Assembly (NCBI GenBank): GCA_038380435.1 | Contig: JAWZYU010000058.1 | Span: 1,984,001 to 2,048,000, forward strand | Source of the DNA: Ryuthela nishihirai | Taxonomy: Eukaryota > Arthropoda > Arachnida > Araneae > Heptathelidae | Direction: 5' to 3' | DNA: 64,000 bases | Shown: piece after piece, positions 41,828-52,900 of the stretch | Position numbering within the stretch: position 1 is the first letter of the stretch | Layout of the letters: the number at the start of each line of letters is the position of its first letter | The notes under the pieces: generated by a model | Seen by the model: the letters and a program-made list of their open reading frames with translations, nothing else | What the model was told of the DNA's origin: nothing | Database searches by the model: none | Made by a program: the position numbers and the translations under genes

Positions 41828-42206
41828 ATTCGTTCCCCCTTCTGCAGATGCCTACGTGAGCTACTACAAGAGCCAAACAGGGAAGGGTGTGTTTCGTGGT
41901 CCTCGTTATCAGAGAGGCGATGGGCTAGGAAGCATCTTTGCCACTATTGGACGTTTCATCAGCCCTCTCGTACGACCTGCACTGGCTACCCTACATAAGG
42001 GTGGGCTACGGTTCGTTTCAGAGATGTCCCAGGGGCAAAATTTCAAATCTGCAGCCAAAGCGGGACTCCGTGAAGCGGGCGCCGACCTCTTGCAACGTGC
42101 CAGTTCAAAGCTGCAGGGAGGAAAAGGAATAAAACGCCGCCGTCAACATCCCAAGGTTCATAAAGTGAAGAGACACTGTACTGTGCAGGACGTGTTTTCA
42201 TCATGA
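41817..42206 (+). CDS. pVI-like capsid accessory protein (inner), 129 aa
   Basis: SYYKSQTGKGVFRGPRYQRG at residues 16-34 is followed by an amphipathic glycine/aromatic helix (GLGSIFATIGRFISPLV). At residues 99-103 LQGG-K fits the adenain cleavage rule (M/L/I)xGG-x, at the same aligned position as LRGR-G in the outer protein. The tail is basic with one cysteine (Cys121). Cleavage would release a short basic, cysteine-bearing peptide, comparable to the protease cofactor derived from adenoviral pVI. The comparison is by pattern only. Four-base overlap (ATGA) with the capsid gene. Confidence 0.65.
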   Translation: MRVKFVPPSADAYVSYYKSQTGKGVFRGPRYQRGDGLGSIFATIGRFISPLVRPALATLHKGGLRFVSEMSQGQNFKSAAKAGLREAGADLLQRASSKLQGGKGIKRRRQHPKVHKVKRHCTVQDVFSS

Positions 42207-43498
42207 GCATTCAGAAAATTCACGCTGATTCTGGCGACTGTGCCAATTCAGAACTGGACCTCTTTCTGATCCCTCCCACAGTCTCACAATTAGAAAGAGG
42301 CTGCTATGTCAATTATTTACCTGTGGCTTCCTTGGAAGGTAATGCTCCACTTGAATTCATCGTGAAAGGAACAGACGATTACATTGATCTATCCCGATGT
42401 CACCTACGTCTCGTCTTGAAAATTGTAAAATCCGATGGTACAGCACCGTCGGAAGTGATTGCTCCCTGCAATCATTTCTTCCATGCCCTCTTCAGCCAGG
42501 TAGACGTCTTCCTCAATGATCACCTAGTGAGTGCTTCTCACACCCTGTACCCCTACAGGGCATACCTGGAGACTCTATTGAATTACGGTACCGATGCCAC
42601 ACGAAGCCAGCTCGGCACCTCGCTCTGGTACCTCGACACCCCTGGTAAAATGGAACTGACCAGTCGGGAGAACGAGGGATGGCATCAGTGCAAGGGCTAC
42701 GTCAAACCAACAGGTATCGAACTCATCTCGTGGATCCACGCCGACCTGTGTAATCAAGATCGTTACCTGCTCAATCAAGTCGACCTGAGACTGCGTTTAT
42801 TGAGATCCAAACCCGAATTCTGTCTCGTGACAGGTGAAGCGGACCCCTCTTACAAAGTACAGATACACGAAGTCGAATTTTTCGTGCGTAAAGTCAAACC
42901 GACTTCGGGTGTGATCCTCGCACACGCTCGCCTGCTGGGTTCGGAGAGTGCCAAGTACCCTCTGCGAAGAACGGATTTACGTATGTTTTCCATTGCTTCG
43001 GGACTGACGAGTGTGAACCGTGACAATTTATTTCTAGGTCAGCTCCCCGTACGTCTGGTACTGGGTATGGTGGAAAGCACAAGCCTGAATGGATCGTACG
43101 AAAAAAATCCCTTCAACTTCCAACATTTCGACTTAAACTACATCAGCCTTCACATTGACAGCGATCACCAGTCCTACACACCCGACTTTGCGAATGGACG
43201 CTATCTCCGCTGTTACCAAGGATTATTGGAAGCTGTAGATGCCTGGAAATCCGATAGTGGTATTAACTTATCGCGAAAAGCCTATGGAGAAGGTTTTACA
43301 TTGTTTGGATTCCAATTGACCCCCGAGCAACGTGAATGCAATCAAGTGTTTTCTTTAATAAAGAGTGGGAGTGTGAGAGTCGAATTAAAGTTTGCCAAGC
43401 CGCTATCCGCATCGGTCACTGTGATCCTGTATGCCGAATATCAAAATTTGCTGGAAATCCCATTGGATCGTAAAGTCCTGTTTGACTACAGCTCATGA
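42203..43498 (+). CDS. Major capsid protein, double jelly roll (inner), 431 aa
   Basis: SGDCANSELDLFLIPPT opens the protein; then YIDLSRCHLRLVLKI, FHALFSQVDVFLNDHLV, YPYRAYLETLLNYG and GIELISWIHADL. This is the hexon-like Polinton MCP family (PY; F54H12.2-like in database naming). The full frame is open and corresponds over its length to the outer pseudogene. The protein is shorter than many Polinton MCPs. Overlaps its neighbours by 4 bp on each side. Confidence 0.92.
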   Translation: MSIQKIHADSGDCANSELDLFLIPPTVSQLERGCYVNYLPVASLEGNAPLEFIVKGTDDYIDLSRCHLRLVLKIVKSDGTAPSEVIAPCNHFFHALFSQVDVFLNDHLVSASHTLYPYRAYLETLLNYGTDATRSQLGTSLWYLDTPGKMELTSRENEGWHQCKGYVKPTGIELISWIHADLCNQDRYLLNQVDLRLRLLRSKPEFCLVTGEADPSYKVQIHEVEFFVRKVKPTSGVILAHARLLGSESAKYPLRRTDLRMFSIASGLTSVNRDNLFLGQLPVRLVLGMVESTSLNGSYEKNPFNFQHFDLNYISLHIDSDHQSYTPDFANGRYLRCYQGLLEAVDAWKSDSGINLSRKAYGEGFTLFGFQLTPEQRECNQVFSLIKSGSVRVELKFAKPLSASVTVILYAEYQNLLEIPLDRKVLFDYSS

Positions 43499-43941
43499 AT
43501 ACCTATCAGCTAGAATCCATCCTTTCGATGTTACCCACAAGTCTCGGAGTGTTCCCCTGTGACAGACTACCTAGCAGAATCAATCAGCCAGAAGCCTTGT
43601 TTATCTACAATACCGATCCGTCCTCCATGCCTGGAGCCCACTGGATAGCAGTTTACAAGAAAGGAATGCACGTGGATCACTTTGACCCCCTAGGTATGAG
43701 TCCCGATGTCACCATGCAAGAATACTACAGTCGACTAGGCATACGTCACGTCTTACATCCTTCAATACCTCTGCAGGACCCCCTGGGAGACACTTGCGGT
43801 GCTCACTGTCTGTATTTCCTGTTTAAAAGAGCGTGTGGTTCGACTCTTCCCACAGTACTGCATCGTGATTACACGTGTCGAGTAGACTTTAACGACTGCA
43901 TGGTGTTGCGATGGCTCTCCGAACTCCTTCAAATATTATAA
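43495..43941 (+). CDS. PRO: Adenain-like cysteine protease (inner), 148 aa
   Basis: His49 (AHWIAVY), Asp64 (DHFDPLG), Gln94 (IPLQDP) and Cys101 (DTCGAHCLYF) give the adenain/Ulp1-type active site. Intact. It starts with ATGA overlap on the capsid stop and runs 31 bp into the ATPase gene. Likely substrate candidates are the pVI-like protein and other capsid components of the same cluster. Confidence 0.93.
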   Translation: MNTYQLESILSMLPTSLGVFPCDRLPSRINQPEALFIYNTDPSSMPGAHWIAVYKKGMHVDHFDPLGMSPDVTMQEYYSRLGIRHVLHPSIPLQDPLGDTCGAHCLYFLFKRACGSTLPTVLHRDYTCRVDFNDCMVLRWLSELLQIL

Positions 43942-44537
43942 TTGCTGCTCCTTCACAGTGTGGAAAAACGACTTTCACTCTGAAACTCATCAGAGAAGCA
44001 GCTCAAGTATTCGAACCCCCACCCCAACGTGTCGTTTACTGCTACGGAGAGTGGCAGCCTGCCTTTGAACCCTTCAAGAAAACGGTGTAATTTTATGAAG
44101 GACTACCTACGGATCTGGAATTTGATCCCCTCAGACCTACACTTCTGGTACTGGATGACTTGATGGAACAGTCTGTAGCCAGCGAACGCATATCACAATT
44201 GTTTATTCGTGGTGGTCATCATAAAAATATCACGATTGTCCTGATATTACAAAATCTGTTTTTAAAGGGAAGACATTCGAGGACTATATCACTCAATGCT
44301 CACTACATGTTTTTATTTCGCAACTGTCGGGATGCTTCACAAATAACTCACCTGGCGAGACAAGTATACCCCCATCAATCTAAACTCCTGACGGATGCTT
44401 ATAGGTTAGCTACACAAGCAACCTGTGGCTATTTGTGTGTTGACCTTCATCCCAGAACGTTAGATAGTGAAAGGCTCCGTGCAAAGATTCTTCCATCAGA
44501 AGAACCCGAAATACTTTACGTTCCAAATGAAAGTTAA
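43911..44537 (+). pseudogene. ATP: FtsK/HerA-type packaging ATPase (inner), one in-frame stop
   Basis: From the ATG at 43911 the frame shows Walker A APSQCGKTT and EWQPAFEPF; TAA at 44088-44090 (codon 60) interrupts it. The same frame continues with Walker B LLVLDDL, then VLILQNLFLKG (sensor-like strand with Gln-Asn) and ends LRAKILPSEEPEILYVP. Total 208 codons. This is the only disabling change seen in the inner core genes, so the element may have died recently, or the stop may be a sequence error. Overlaps the next gene by 11 bp. Confidence 0.85.
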
Positions 44538-44850
44538 ATCTCAAGGCCCGTTCCTTCAGTGCTTACCGAAACTAGGGGGAAAGCAGCGTGCAGCTCTGAT
44601 GAAGCACATCTCCGACCCCCAGATGTATGCTCTATGTGAAGTGTGTTCCAATTTCTTAAAAGGCAATATACCTGTCTCCCATCGAGTATTAAAGAATTTA
44701 CGCCAGCACAAGACAGTCATAAGGAGTCTAGCGTCCAAACGTGCATCTTTACGCCACAAGAAGCATCTCCTGCAGCGTGGTTCAGGGTTCATTATACCAC
44801 TATTGACTGCTGCCCTCCCCCTACTGGTCTCGTTATTTAGAAAAAAATGA
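44527..44850 (+). CDS. Small basic protein with C-terminal hydrophobic segment, 107 aa
   Basis: The first 85 residues are helical and basic (GGKQRAALMKHISDPQMYAL, CEVCSNFLKGNIPVS, LRQHKTVIRSLASKR); the end is QRGSGFIIPLLTAALPLLVS followed by LFRKK. This recurrent Polinton late-cluster protein is known to me by layout only, without a function. The hydrophobic tail could insert in a membrane or pack in the capsid. Starts within the ATPase 3' end and overlaps the next gene by ATGA. Missing from the outer element. Confidence 0.65.
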   Translation: MKVKSQGPFLQCLPKLGGKQRAALMKHISDPQMYALCEVCSNFLKGNIPVSHRVLKNLRQHKTVIRSLASKRASLRHKKHLLQRGSGFIIPLLTAALPLLVSLFRKK

Positions 44851-45131
44851 TTTCAGTGAAAGCAGTGCAGAGGAGAAACATAAGAAAAAAAGTGTGTGAT
44901 TTAGACTCAGAGATGAAGAAAATATTAGAGTCTGGTGATGCTGACGATAAGTCTGAAAAGTATCTGACTGCTTTGAAAAATTATTTGTTATTCTCAAAAC
45001 AGCTTGACACTCCACAGGAAGTAAAAGTCAACATTCCCAGAAATCATATAGCTGAAGAGCGGCCCCCAAAAGACATTGCTGTTCCCATCCGACGTAAGAA
45101 AAGAAAATTATCCGAGTGGACGGTGTATTGA
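44847..45131 (+). CDS. Small charged helical protein, 94 aa
   Basis: Last gene of the plus-strand cluster. A basic start (VQRRNIRKKV) precedes an acidic, coiled-coil-like part (LDSEMKKILESGDADDKSEK, then a YLTALKNYLLF helix). The C-terminus has an NLS-like IRRKKRKLSEW. The D-x-EM-x-x-IL and Y-x-x-x-L-x-x-YL pattern is common in small Polinton proteins at this place; function unknown. AATAAA at 45211-45216 is a likely poly(A) signal for the cluster. Confidence 0.6.
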   Translation: MISVKAVQRRNIRKKVCDLDSEMKKILESGDADDKSEKYLTALKNYLLFSKQLDTPQEVKVNIPRNHIAEERPPKDIAVPIRRKKRKLSEWTVY

Positions 45132-45712
45132 AAATATCTGTAAAAAACTTTCCAAGACTTGTGTGCTTGAAGACTTGTGTTAAAAAACCATGTATTAAAA
45201 ATCTGTATCCAATAAAAGAAAGTAAAACTGATAATTTGCCTTTTGCCATTTTTATGTCTCTTCCCATTCAATGTTTTCACACTGATAGTTCATTCAATGT
45301 TTGACATCCCGAAGTGATCTGCATGACTGGGCGCGGTTTTACGAGTGCTGCTACACTCGGGAGTACAGCAGAGGGCGTTAGTGTCGGGGAAATGAGAATG
45401 CTGCTGCAGCAACGAGACTTGGAGATCGCATTGTGCAGATCACTGGTAAGACTTACGGAGCACCTGAAAAACAAAGTTACCTCTTGCTTTCTCCCACCAT
45501 AGTGTCTTCCAGTTCTGAGAAATAAAGAGACGGATTTTTTGAAACCTTTTTTATTAAAAAATTTACATGACAGATCCACTGTTGCTTTCATATGACATAT
45601 CCACTGTTGGTTTCACATATCCAATGCTGGACAGTAACATATTGTAGGTTTCAAAAATACAAACTTCAAAAACTGCTGACGACGCTGAGTGCAAGGGCAT
45701 TACGCGTGATAA
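45132..45712. other. 3' region of the inner capsid cluster
   Basis: Contains poly(A) signal candidates (45211, 45521) and short open frames on both strands (for example a 59-codon frame from 45323). I find no convincing gene. Confidence 0.45.
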
Positions 45713-46165
45713 ATTAAAGTCCGCTAAGGACACTGAAATAATAATTAAAGTCCCCTAAGGACACTGAAATAATTAAAGTAGGAACATTGAAATATTTAAA
45801 GTCCACTAAGGACACTGAAATAATAATTAAAGTCTACTAAGGGCACTGAAATAATGATTAAGATCCATTAAGGATATTGAAATAAAAGGCGTACAGTGAA
45901 ATAATAAATAAAGGTGTAATAAATAAAGATGTAATAAATAAGTTGAAAACTGTACAATGTAATAAAGGTGTAATATGAAATAAATAAGTTGAAAACTGTA
46001 CAATGAAATAAATAAAGGTGTAATATAAAATAAATAAAGGTGTAATATGAAATAAGTTGAAAACTGTACAATGAAATAAATAAAGGTGTAATATGAAATA
46101 AATAAGTTGAAAACTGTACAATGAAATAAATAAAGGTGTAATATGAAATAAATAAGTTGAAAACT
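45713..46165. repeat. Two tandem arrays between convergent genes (inner)
   Basis: First, units with 'taaagtccactaaggacactgaaataat' (about 30 bp); second, units with 'aaataaataagttgaaaactgtacaatg' and 'taaaggtgtaatatg' (about 50 bp). They separate the capsid-cluster 3' end from the polB stop at 46172. Confidence 0.9.
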
Positions 46166-46171
46166 GTACAT

Positions 46172-49100
46172 TTACTCATCCATGAGTTGGATAAGGGTAT
46201 CCAGGACCAGGTCATTGTAACCATAAGGTACAGTGAGAGTTGAACCCGGGCTGAGATACCGCTTATCTAGGTTAGCCTTAAACCTTTTCACCATGGGCTT
46301 ATTCGTAAGTGACCCATCCACTTTATTACGAATTACATTGAAAGGGACTTCGAAGGTCTCACTGGTTGGGGAGTTCCCTAGCACCATGGATTTCAGTAGT
46401 TCAAAATTGTATGTGCACCGGTTTTTCTTCGTGAGTGATATGCCCTTGGCGCGAAGAATTTCATCCCCATTGCTCAACCGAAGGGCATAACTTTTTGCTT
46501 CGGCGCTCACATAGTCAGTGATGTGTACACCGGAGCCGTACTTTGAAGAAATTTCATCTACGAGACCTCCGAGAAAGGGATGTTGTGGTGGTGTGTAGGT
46601 GTCGCGAGGAGACGTTGTATAAATTACTGAATCCGTGTCAGAATACATTGCACGACTGTCTAATTTTGATAGAAGCTCGTACAGTTTTAGTCTGGCGTGA
46701 CTCGTCACCATTGCGGCGAGAATCAGGCTTCCACGGGTGTTCGCTGGAGTGGCAGACTCCACCGGCTTGTGCGTGACAAGCACGGCCTGATCACTGATAA
46801 CAGCGACATCGGTGATGACTAGCGATGCGTCCGTCAAGAGTTCCATGTACTTGACAGGACAACTCACAATGGTCGTCTGGGTTCGACTCATGTTCTGCGC
46901 ATGCTTCCCCCATGACGAATTAAGCGAGACCTTGGAAAGTGTACGCTTTAGGTTGTTTTTTTCAACTTCCGAGGGGAGGATCCGAACCCCCTCCGCCTGG
47001 AAGAAGGCCTCACAGAAGGCTTCCTTTTGCTCCTCGGTCTGCACGTCAGGGGGAAACCCGGAGTAGCGCTGCTTCAGCCCCAGAAAAGTATCTATGTACC
47101 CAGCATAGACACCTCCCTTTTTTGTTGCGGGATCATATTGCAGGATGGTATTGAAATGCCACACGTCGTGGAACTGAAGAAGTTTGTATCCAGCACGCAT
47201 CGCAGCGTAAATTTCGAACGTTGGCCAAGATCCTGTCAATGCGCGCTGGTTCACGGTGTGCTGACAAGGGGGTGCCAGCTGACCATCTGCACAGCTCCTG
47301 CAAAGGGGGAAAAGCAGCTTCCCATTACACCTGTAGGGCAGTACAGGGATGAACAAATCGTCGGGGGCTAACAGTGTGGCGTGTGCAATGCCAAAATAGT
47401 GGTCGAGGTCCGTGGCGAAATCAGAGGTGATCCGAACCGGGTGACCTTTACCGAATGGAGCCTTCTTGCAAACATAAGGGTACAGGCTGTTGTAATCAAC
47501 ATAGTTAAGGCTACATCCTAGGTCCGCCGATGCAAAGATGGAAAACACCTCCACACGCCCTCCGTAGAGGTAATCACGGGCCCCTATACGCCTGATAGGC
47601 TCGACGGATTTATAAATTAATGCGACGGGTGAGTTTTTGCGCATTAACTCGTCGAATTCGTGTTCCCACATGATTTTGCATGTGTACCCGTTCATCAGCA
47701 CTTTCAAGGTCTCAAGACGATCCATGGTCCGGGTGTTTAGCAGACCAAATGGCTTTCTCGTGCGCTGATCTATTTTTCCAGGGTTGAAACATTTCAAGCA
47801 GTGATGATAGTAACACCCTAAAAATTTGTAATAACAACGGGTACTGTGGCACACGCCGTCTAATTTGTACTGCCCTATCTTATACTCACCTCCGGGTGAT
47901 CGCGCAGTTTGAATTACGATATTGTCCTTGGAAGCCTCATACTCTAACCATGCGAGAGCTTTCAAAGACTGCCGGTCATTACTCGCCGAATACCCTTGGG
48001 CGGGACACACACCGAGGGTATTCTTTTGCAGAAACTTCCCACGGAAAATTCGAAGACAAGCGCCGGCAATAGTCAGGTCACGTGCAAATGGGTCTACGCC
48101 TGTGAGATTTAAAAATTCCTCACGGAAAGCTTGGGTGCCTCGCCGCAACAACTCTGTATCTGCCTTGCAGTAATACAGAAGCTGTTGTTGAAAATCCCAG
48201 GGTTCAAGGCTTGCTGCGGCATACCACTCATTGAATGCTGACAGAGTTTCAGGCTCCATGTCTTCCGGCTGGAAAAAAAGCCGATCAGGGATGGGTCCTG
48301 CATACTGTAGATTTTCCTCCTTCACGAATTTAAAGGGGAAAAAGCCTTTCACCGTCTCCAAGTTGAAGGTCTTCGTGAATGATCGAAGAGGAGCCTGAAT
48401 AAAGGACAACGTGTCGATGAACCTTATTTTAAGGCCAGGTAAAAAGATACCTAAAATCTTGGATCCATCGAACACGAGATCCGGTTTTAAAAATTTTCTG
48501 TACAGGTAACTAATGATGAACATGCCGTCAAAGCCTTTCAGATTATGTGCGAGGACTGTGGCGTCCTTGAATCGTTGAACCCCAGGACGTTCTTCGGCGA
48601 GAATCCAATCCATAAAGGCGTCCGTTTCCGGGAATGAAGCATAGACCCACTCGTCGTCCACTTGGTATGTGACCACACATAGTATCGGTTTCAGCAACCC
48701 GTCGGCACACTGCACAGTCTCTACGTCAAAGTAGAGGTAGGTCTGACCGACAGGGTCAATTTTGCAGGGCTCGACGAATTTTAAGGTGTCAGCCTTGCAA
48801 ACGTGCTTTTTCAGGGGGTCGTAAATGCTAATGCACTTAACACAGCGATGCCGTGTCTGACATGCCTTCAGCAGGTGCGCCTGAAAGCATTCAGCCCCGC
48901 GCAAATACACACAGCACACCGTGCAAAGCAACAGCTCCCCTGCGTGAAGCACATCAACTGACAGGCACCTGTTGCAGGTTCCCTTGCAAACGTGCCCGTG
49001 ATTAGAACCCTTTAAGCAAATGTGACAGAACTGCCTAACCCCAAAAAACCCTGATGGTTTAGTAATCACGTCATAATGCCCTGCACTAAACAATAAATAA

Positions 49101-49919
49101 ATGTTGTCCCCACCTTCGGGACCAATGAAGATGGGTAGAAAGGCATCGTCAGCAGAATACACTATAATCCTGAACTGTGTCATGTGAGCTTGGAAGAGAC
49201 GTACTTCCGGGAGTCCACAAGGACCCTCGTGAATACCCGCATCCAAGTGAAGTTGACGGGCTTCCGTCTGTTGAAGCCGTAGCCTGTAATCACGGATCTG
49301 CACATAAGTGTTTGGCAGGCCTTTATTTTTTAAGCAAAGCTCTCGTGCGACGACGAGAGCCCTTGCTAAGCAGATCTGGTCCACATTGACAATTTTTGTG
49401 ACAGTCTGCTTATTGTGGATGAAAGACTGGACATCCACGAGGCTGCGCTTCTCAGGTCCTGCACGTCTCCCAATACCTCCACCACTGCCGACCCGGTCCA
49501 GGTCAGCACAGACAAAGTCAAACTCCAGCTCGCTCCCAGGACCGAGAGACTCATTTGACTGCACTACTTTGTCTAGTGCAGCCATGAATCTCTCCCCCGT
49601 CAGGGCATTACGCCGAATTAGGGCCAAGTTGACGGGGTTTTTCAAATCCCGGGAGCGTAAACACAGTCGAACATGGCTATACTCCCCTGTGGGGACGACG
49701 TCGGCCAACATTTTCTCGTGCAGGTCGTGTAGGATCGGGAGGAAATTGTGTGGTTCCACATTCTCCATACCTCCAAGTCGCACACTTGTGGAGACGAAAT
49801 CTGTCTTGAATTTTTTCGAGTTGTACCGCCGAGTGTGCGACACTGTGAAGTGGGGAGACTCTGTAGAGCTGGCAGGAACGTTGGAGAATCCACTGACAGG
49901 AACGTTGGAGAATGCGGAC
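46172..49919 (-). CDS. POLB: Protein-primed family B DNA polymerase (inner), main exon
   Basis: This exon begins after a 3' splice site at 49920 and encodes 1,249 codons including the stop. N-terminal part of unknown fold, then a cysteine-rich cluster (CHICLKGSNHGHVCKGTCNRC and further CxxC pairs). Exonuclease motifs: YFDVETVQ (near 48725), AHNLKGFDGMF, YYCKADTELL. Polymerase motifs: DYNSLYPYVCK (motif A, about 47480-47505), SLNSSWGKHAQ (motif B, about 46900), YSDTDSVIY (motif C, about 46625-46645). All catalytic aspartates are present. In-frame residues (PHFTVSHTRRYN) run upstream of the first Met (Met26 counted from Val at 49843) to the splice site, and the outer homologue aligns there, so translation starts in the upstream exons. 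Confidence 0.94.
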
Positions 49920-52900
49920 CTAGAAAGATAATTTATTCTCAGAATATGCAGTACATTTACATGTTTTTTATCTTAGAACAGAAAATGAAAAAGCAATATG
50001 CTTCAGTTTGCTAACTTGATCAAAAATCTAATATTTAACTAAAGTTTGAAAATTATCATTTTGAATAAAAATGGCAGGGTAGAAACAAATACATTGAACT
50101 GAACAGTTGTAATAAAACCACACTTGAGCAAAAATCTAACTAAAGTTTGAAAATTATCATTTAGAATAAAATTACTTTACTAGTTAGAAAAACAGATACA
50201 AATATAAAACTCTATATTGTACGTTAGTAAGTGATTCAGTTGAGCGCCTTAAGGGCAACATTAAATAAAATTACATTTACCTGGTAGCGGTGGAGGTACC
50301 AGCGGCGATAGTGAATGGTGTCCTTATGTCGGGAACACGAACGCTCGAGGGTCCGGCACCAATGGAAGGGATAGACCTGGATAGATAATTTAGTCTCAGA
50401 ATATGCAGTACTTTACATGTTTTTTTTTATCTTAGAACAGAAAATGAAAAGGTAACATGCTTCAGTTTGCTAACTTGATCAAAAAAACTAAGTAACTAAA
50501 GTTTGAAAATTATCATTTAGAATAAAATGACTTGGTATAAACAAATATAAAAATCTATATTGAACTGAACAGTTGTAATAAAAGCACACTTTACTAGCAT
50601 GAGCAAAAAACTAACTAAAGTTTGAAAATTATCATTTAGAATAAAAAAAGTAAAATGGTTTTACAAGGGTAGAAAACAAATACATTGAACTGAACAGTTG
50701 TAATAAAAGCACACTTTGCTAGCTTGATCAAAAAATCTAACTAAAGTTTGAAAATTAACATTTAGAATAAAAATGACAGGGTAGAAACAAATATAGAAAT
50801 CTATATTGAACTGAACAGTTGTAATAAAACCACACTTGAGCAAAAATCTAACTAAAGTTTGAAAATTATTATTTAGAATAAAATGACTTTACTAGTTAGA
50901 AAAACAGAAACAAATATAAAACTCTATATTGAACGTTAGTAAGTGGTTCAGTTGAGCGCCTTAAGGGTAACATTAAATAAAATTGCATTTACCTGGTAGC
51001 GGTGGAGGTACCAGCAGCGATAGTGAATGGTGTCCTTATGTCGGAGGAGACGGGAACACGAACGCTGGAGGGTCCGGCACCGGTGGAAGGGATAGACCTG
51101 GATAGATAATTTAGTCTCAGAATATGCAGTACTTTACATGTTTTTTTATCTTAGAACAAAAAAAAAATGAAAAGGTAACATGCTTCAGTTTGCTAACTTG
51201 ATCAAAAAAACTAAGTAACTAAAGTTTGAAAATTATCATTTAGAATAAAATGACTTGGTATAAACAAATATAAAAATCTATATTGAACGTTAGTAAACGG
51301 TTCAGTTGAGCACCTTAAGGACACCATTAAATAAAATTACATTTACTTCGCACAGCTCGATCAAAAAACTAACTAAAGTTTTAAAATTATTTAGAATAAA
51401 ATGACAGGGTAGAAACAAATATAAAACTCTATATTGTGCGTTAGTAAGTGATTCAGTTGAACACATTAAGGACAGCATTAAATAAAATTTCATTTACCCG
51501 GTAGCGACGGAGGTATCAGCAGAGAACACGGAGGTGACGTCAGATGAGGCAGGAGCGCCGGTTGAAACTCTCTTGACATCACGGTGCGCATCCATCACGG
51601 TGCCTGCGTTAATGAGATCGGCGGTTGCATTGTGAGACCTAGAAAGATAATTCCGTCTCAGAATATGCAGTACTGTACGTGTTTTTATCTTAGAACAGAA
51701 AATGAAAAGGCAACATTGCTAGCTTGATCAAAAAACTAATATTTAACTAAAGTTTGAAAATTATCATTTAGAATAAAATGACTTTACTAGTTAGAAAAAT
51801 CTATATTGAACTGAACAGTTGTAATAAAACCACACTTTACTAGTTTGAACAAAAAATCTAACTAAAGTTTGAAAATTATCGTTTAGAATAAAACGCCTTT
51901 ACAGGGTAGAAAAACAGAAACAAATCTATATTGTACGTTAGTAAGTGATTCAATTGAGCGTCTTAAGGACAATATTAAATAAAATTTCATTTACTTCACA
52001 CTTTGCTAGCTCGATCAAAAAATCTAATATTTAACTAAAGTTTGAAAATTATCGTTTAGAATAAAACTCTATATTGTACGTTAGTAAGTGATTCAATTGA
52101 GCGTCTTAAGGACAATATTAAATAAAATTTCATTTACTTCACACTTTACTAGCTTGAACAAAAAATCTAACTAAAGTTTGAAAATTATCGTTTAGAATAA
52201 AATGACTTTACAGGGTAGAAAAAACAGAAACAAATCTATATTGTACGTTAGTAAGTGATTCAATTGAGCACCTTAAGGACAATATTAAATAAAATTACAT
52301 TTACTTCACACTTTGCTAGCTTGATCAAAAAAATCTAACTAAAGTTTGAAAATTATCGTTTAGAATAAAACTCTATATTGTACATTAGTAAGTGATTCAA
52401 TTGAGCGCCTTAAGTACAATATTAAATAAAATTTCATTTACCTGGTTGCAGTTGAAGGTACGACGGGGACGTAGGGATTTCCCATACCCGCTGCGACAGT
52501 GGATTGACGACGCTTCTTGAGGGAAAGTTTCGATGTCCTTTGCCTTAATTCCTTGCCACCTTGTTGGAGTATGCAGAGGCGCTTTGACTCTGTTGGAAGC
52601 TCGGGTGTAGGAGGTCTTTTGGCTGCCGCCTCTAGAGTGCGCACTGCCGTGAGTAACTCTTCAAAGCAGTCGGCACTAGTGGAAGGACCAGCATCAGACC
52701 TGGATAGATAATTTAGGGTCAGAATATGCAGTACTTTACATGATTTTTATCTTACAGCAGTTATGTTGTAATAAAAGCACACTTTACTAGCTTGATCAAA
52801 AAAAAAAATCTAATATTTAACTAAAGTTTGAAAAATTATCGTTTTAGAATAAAATGACAGGGTAGAAACAAATATAAAAATCTATATTGAACAGTTGTAA

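Noticed and set aside
45323..45502. Small gene after the last capsid-cluster ORF
   Set aside because: Fifty-nine codons without recognised motif or overlap with the cluster, and an equally long frame exists on the other strand.
45827..46224. Long hydrophobic Tyr/Phe-rich frames on the minus strand
   Set aside because: They read through the tandem arrays beyond the polB stop; composition reflects the AT-rich repeat.
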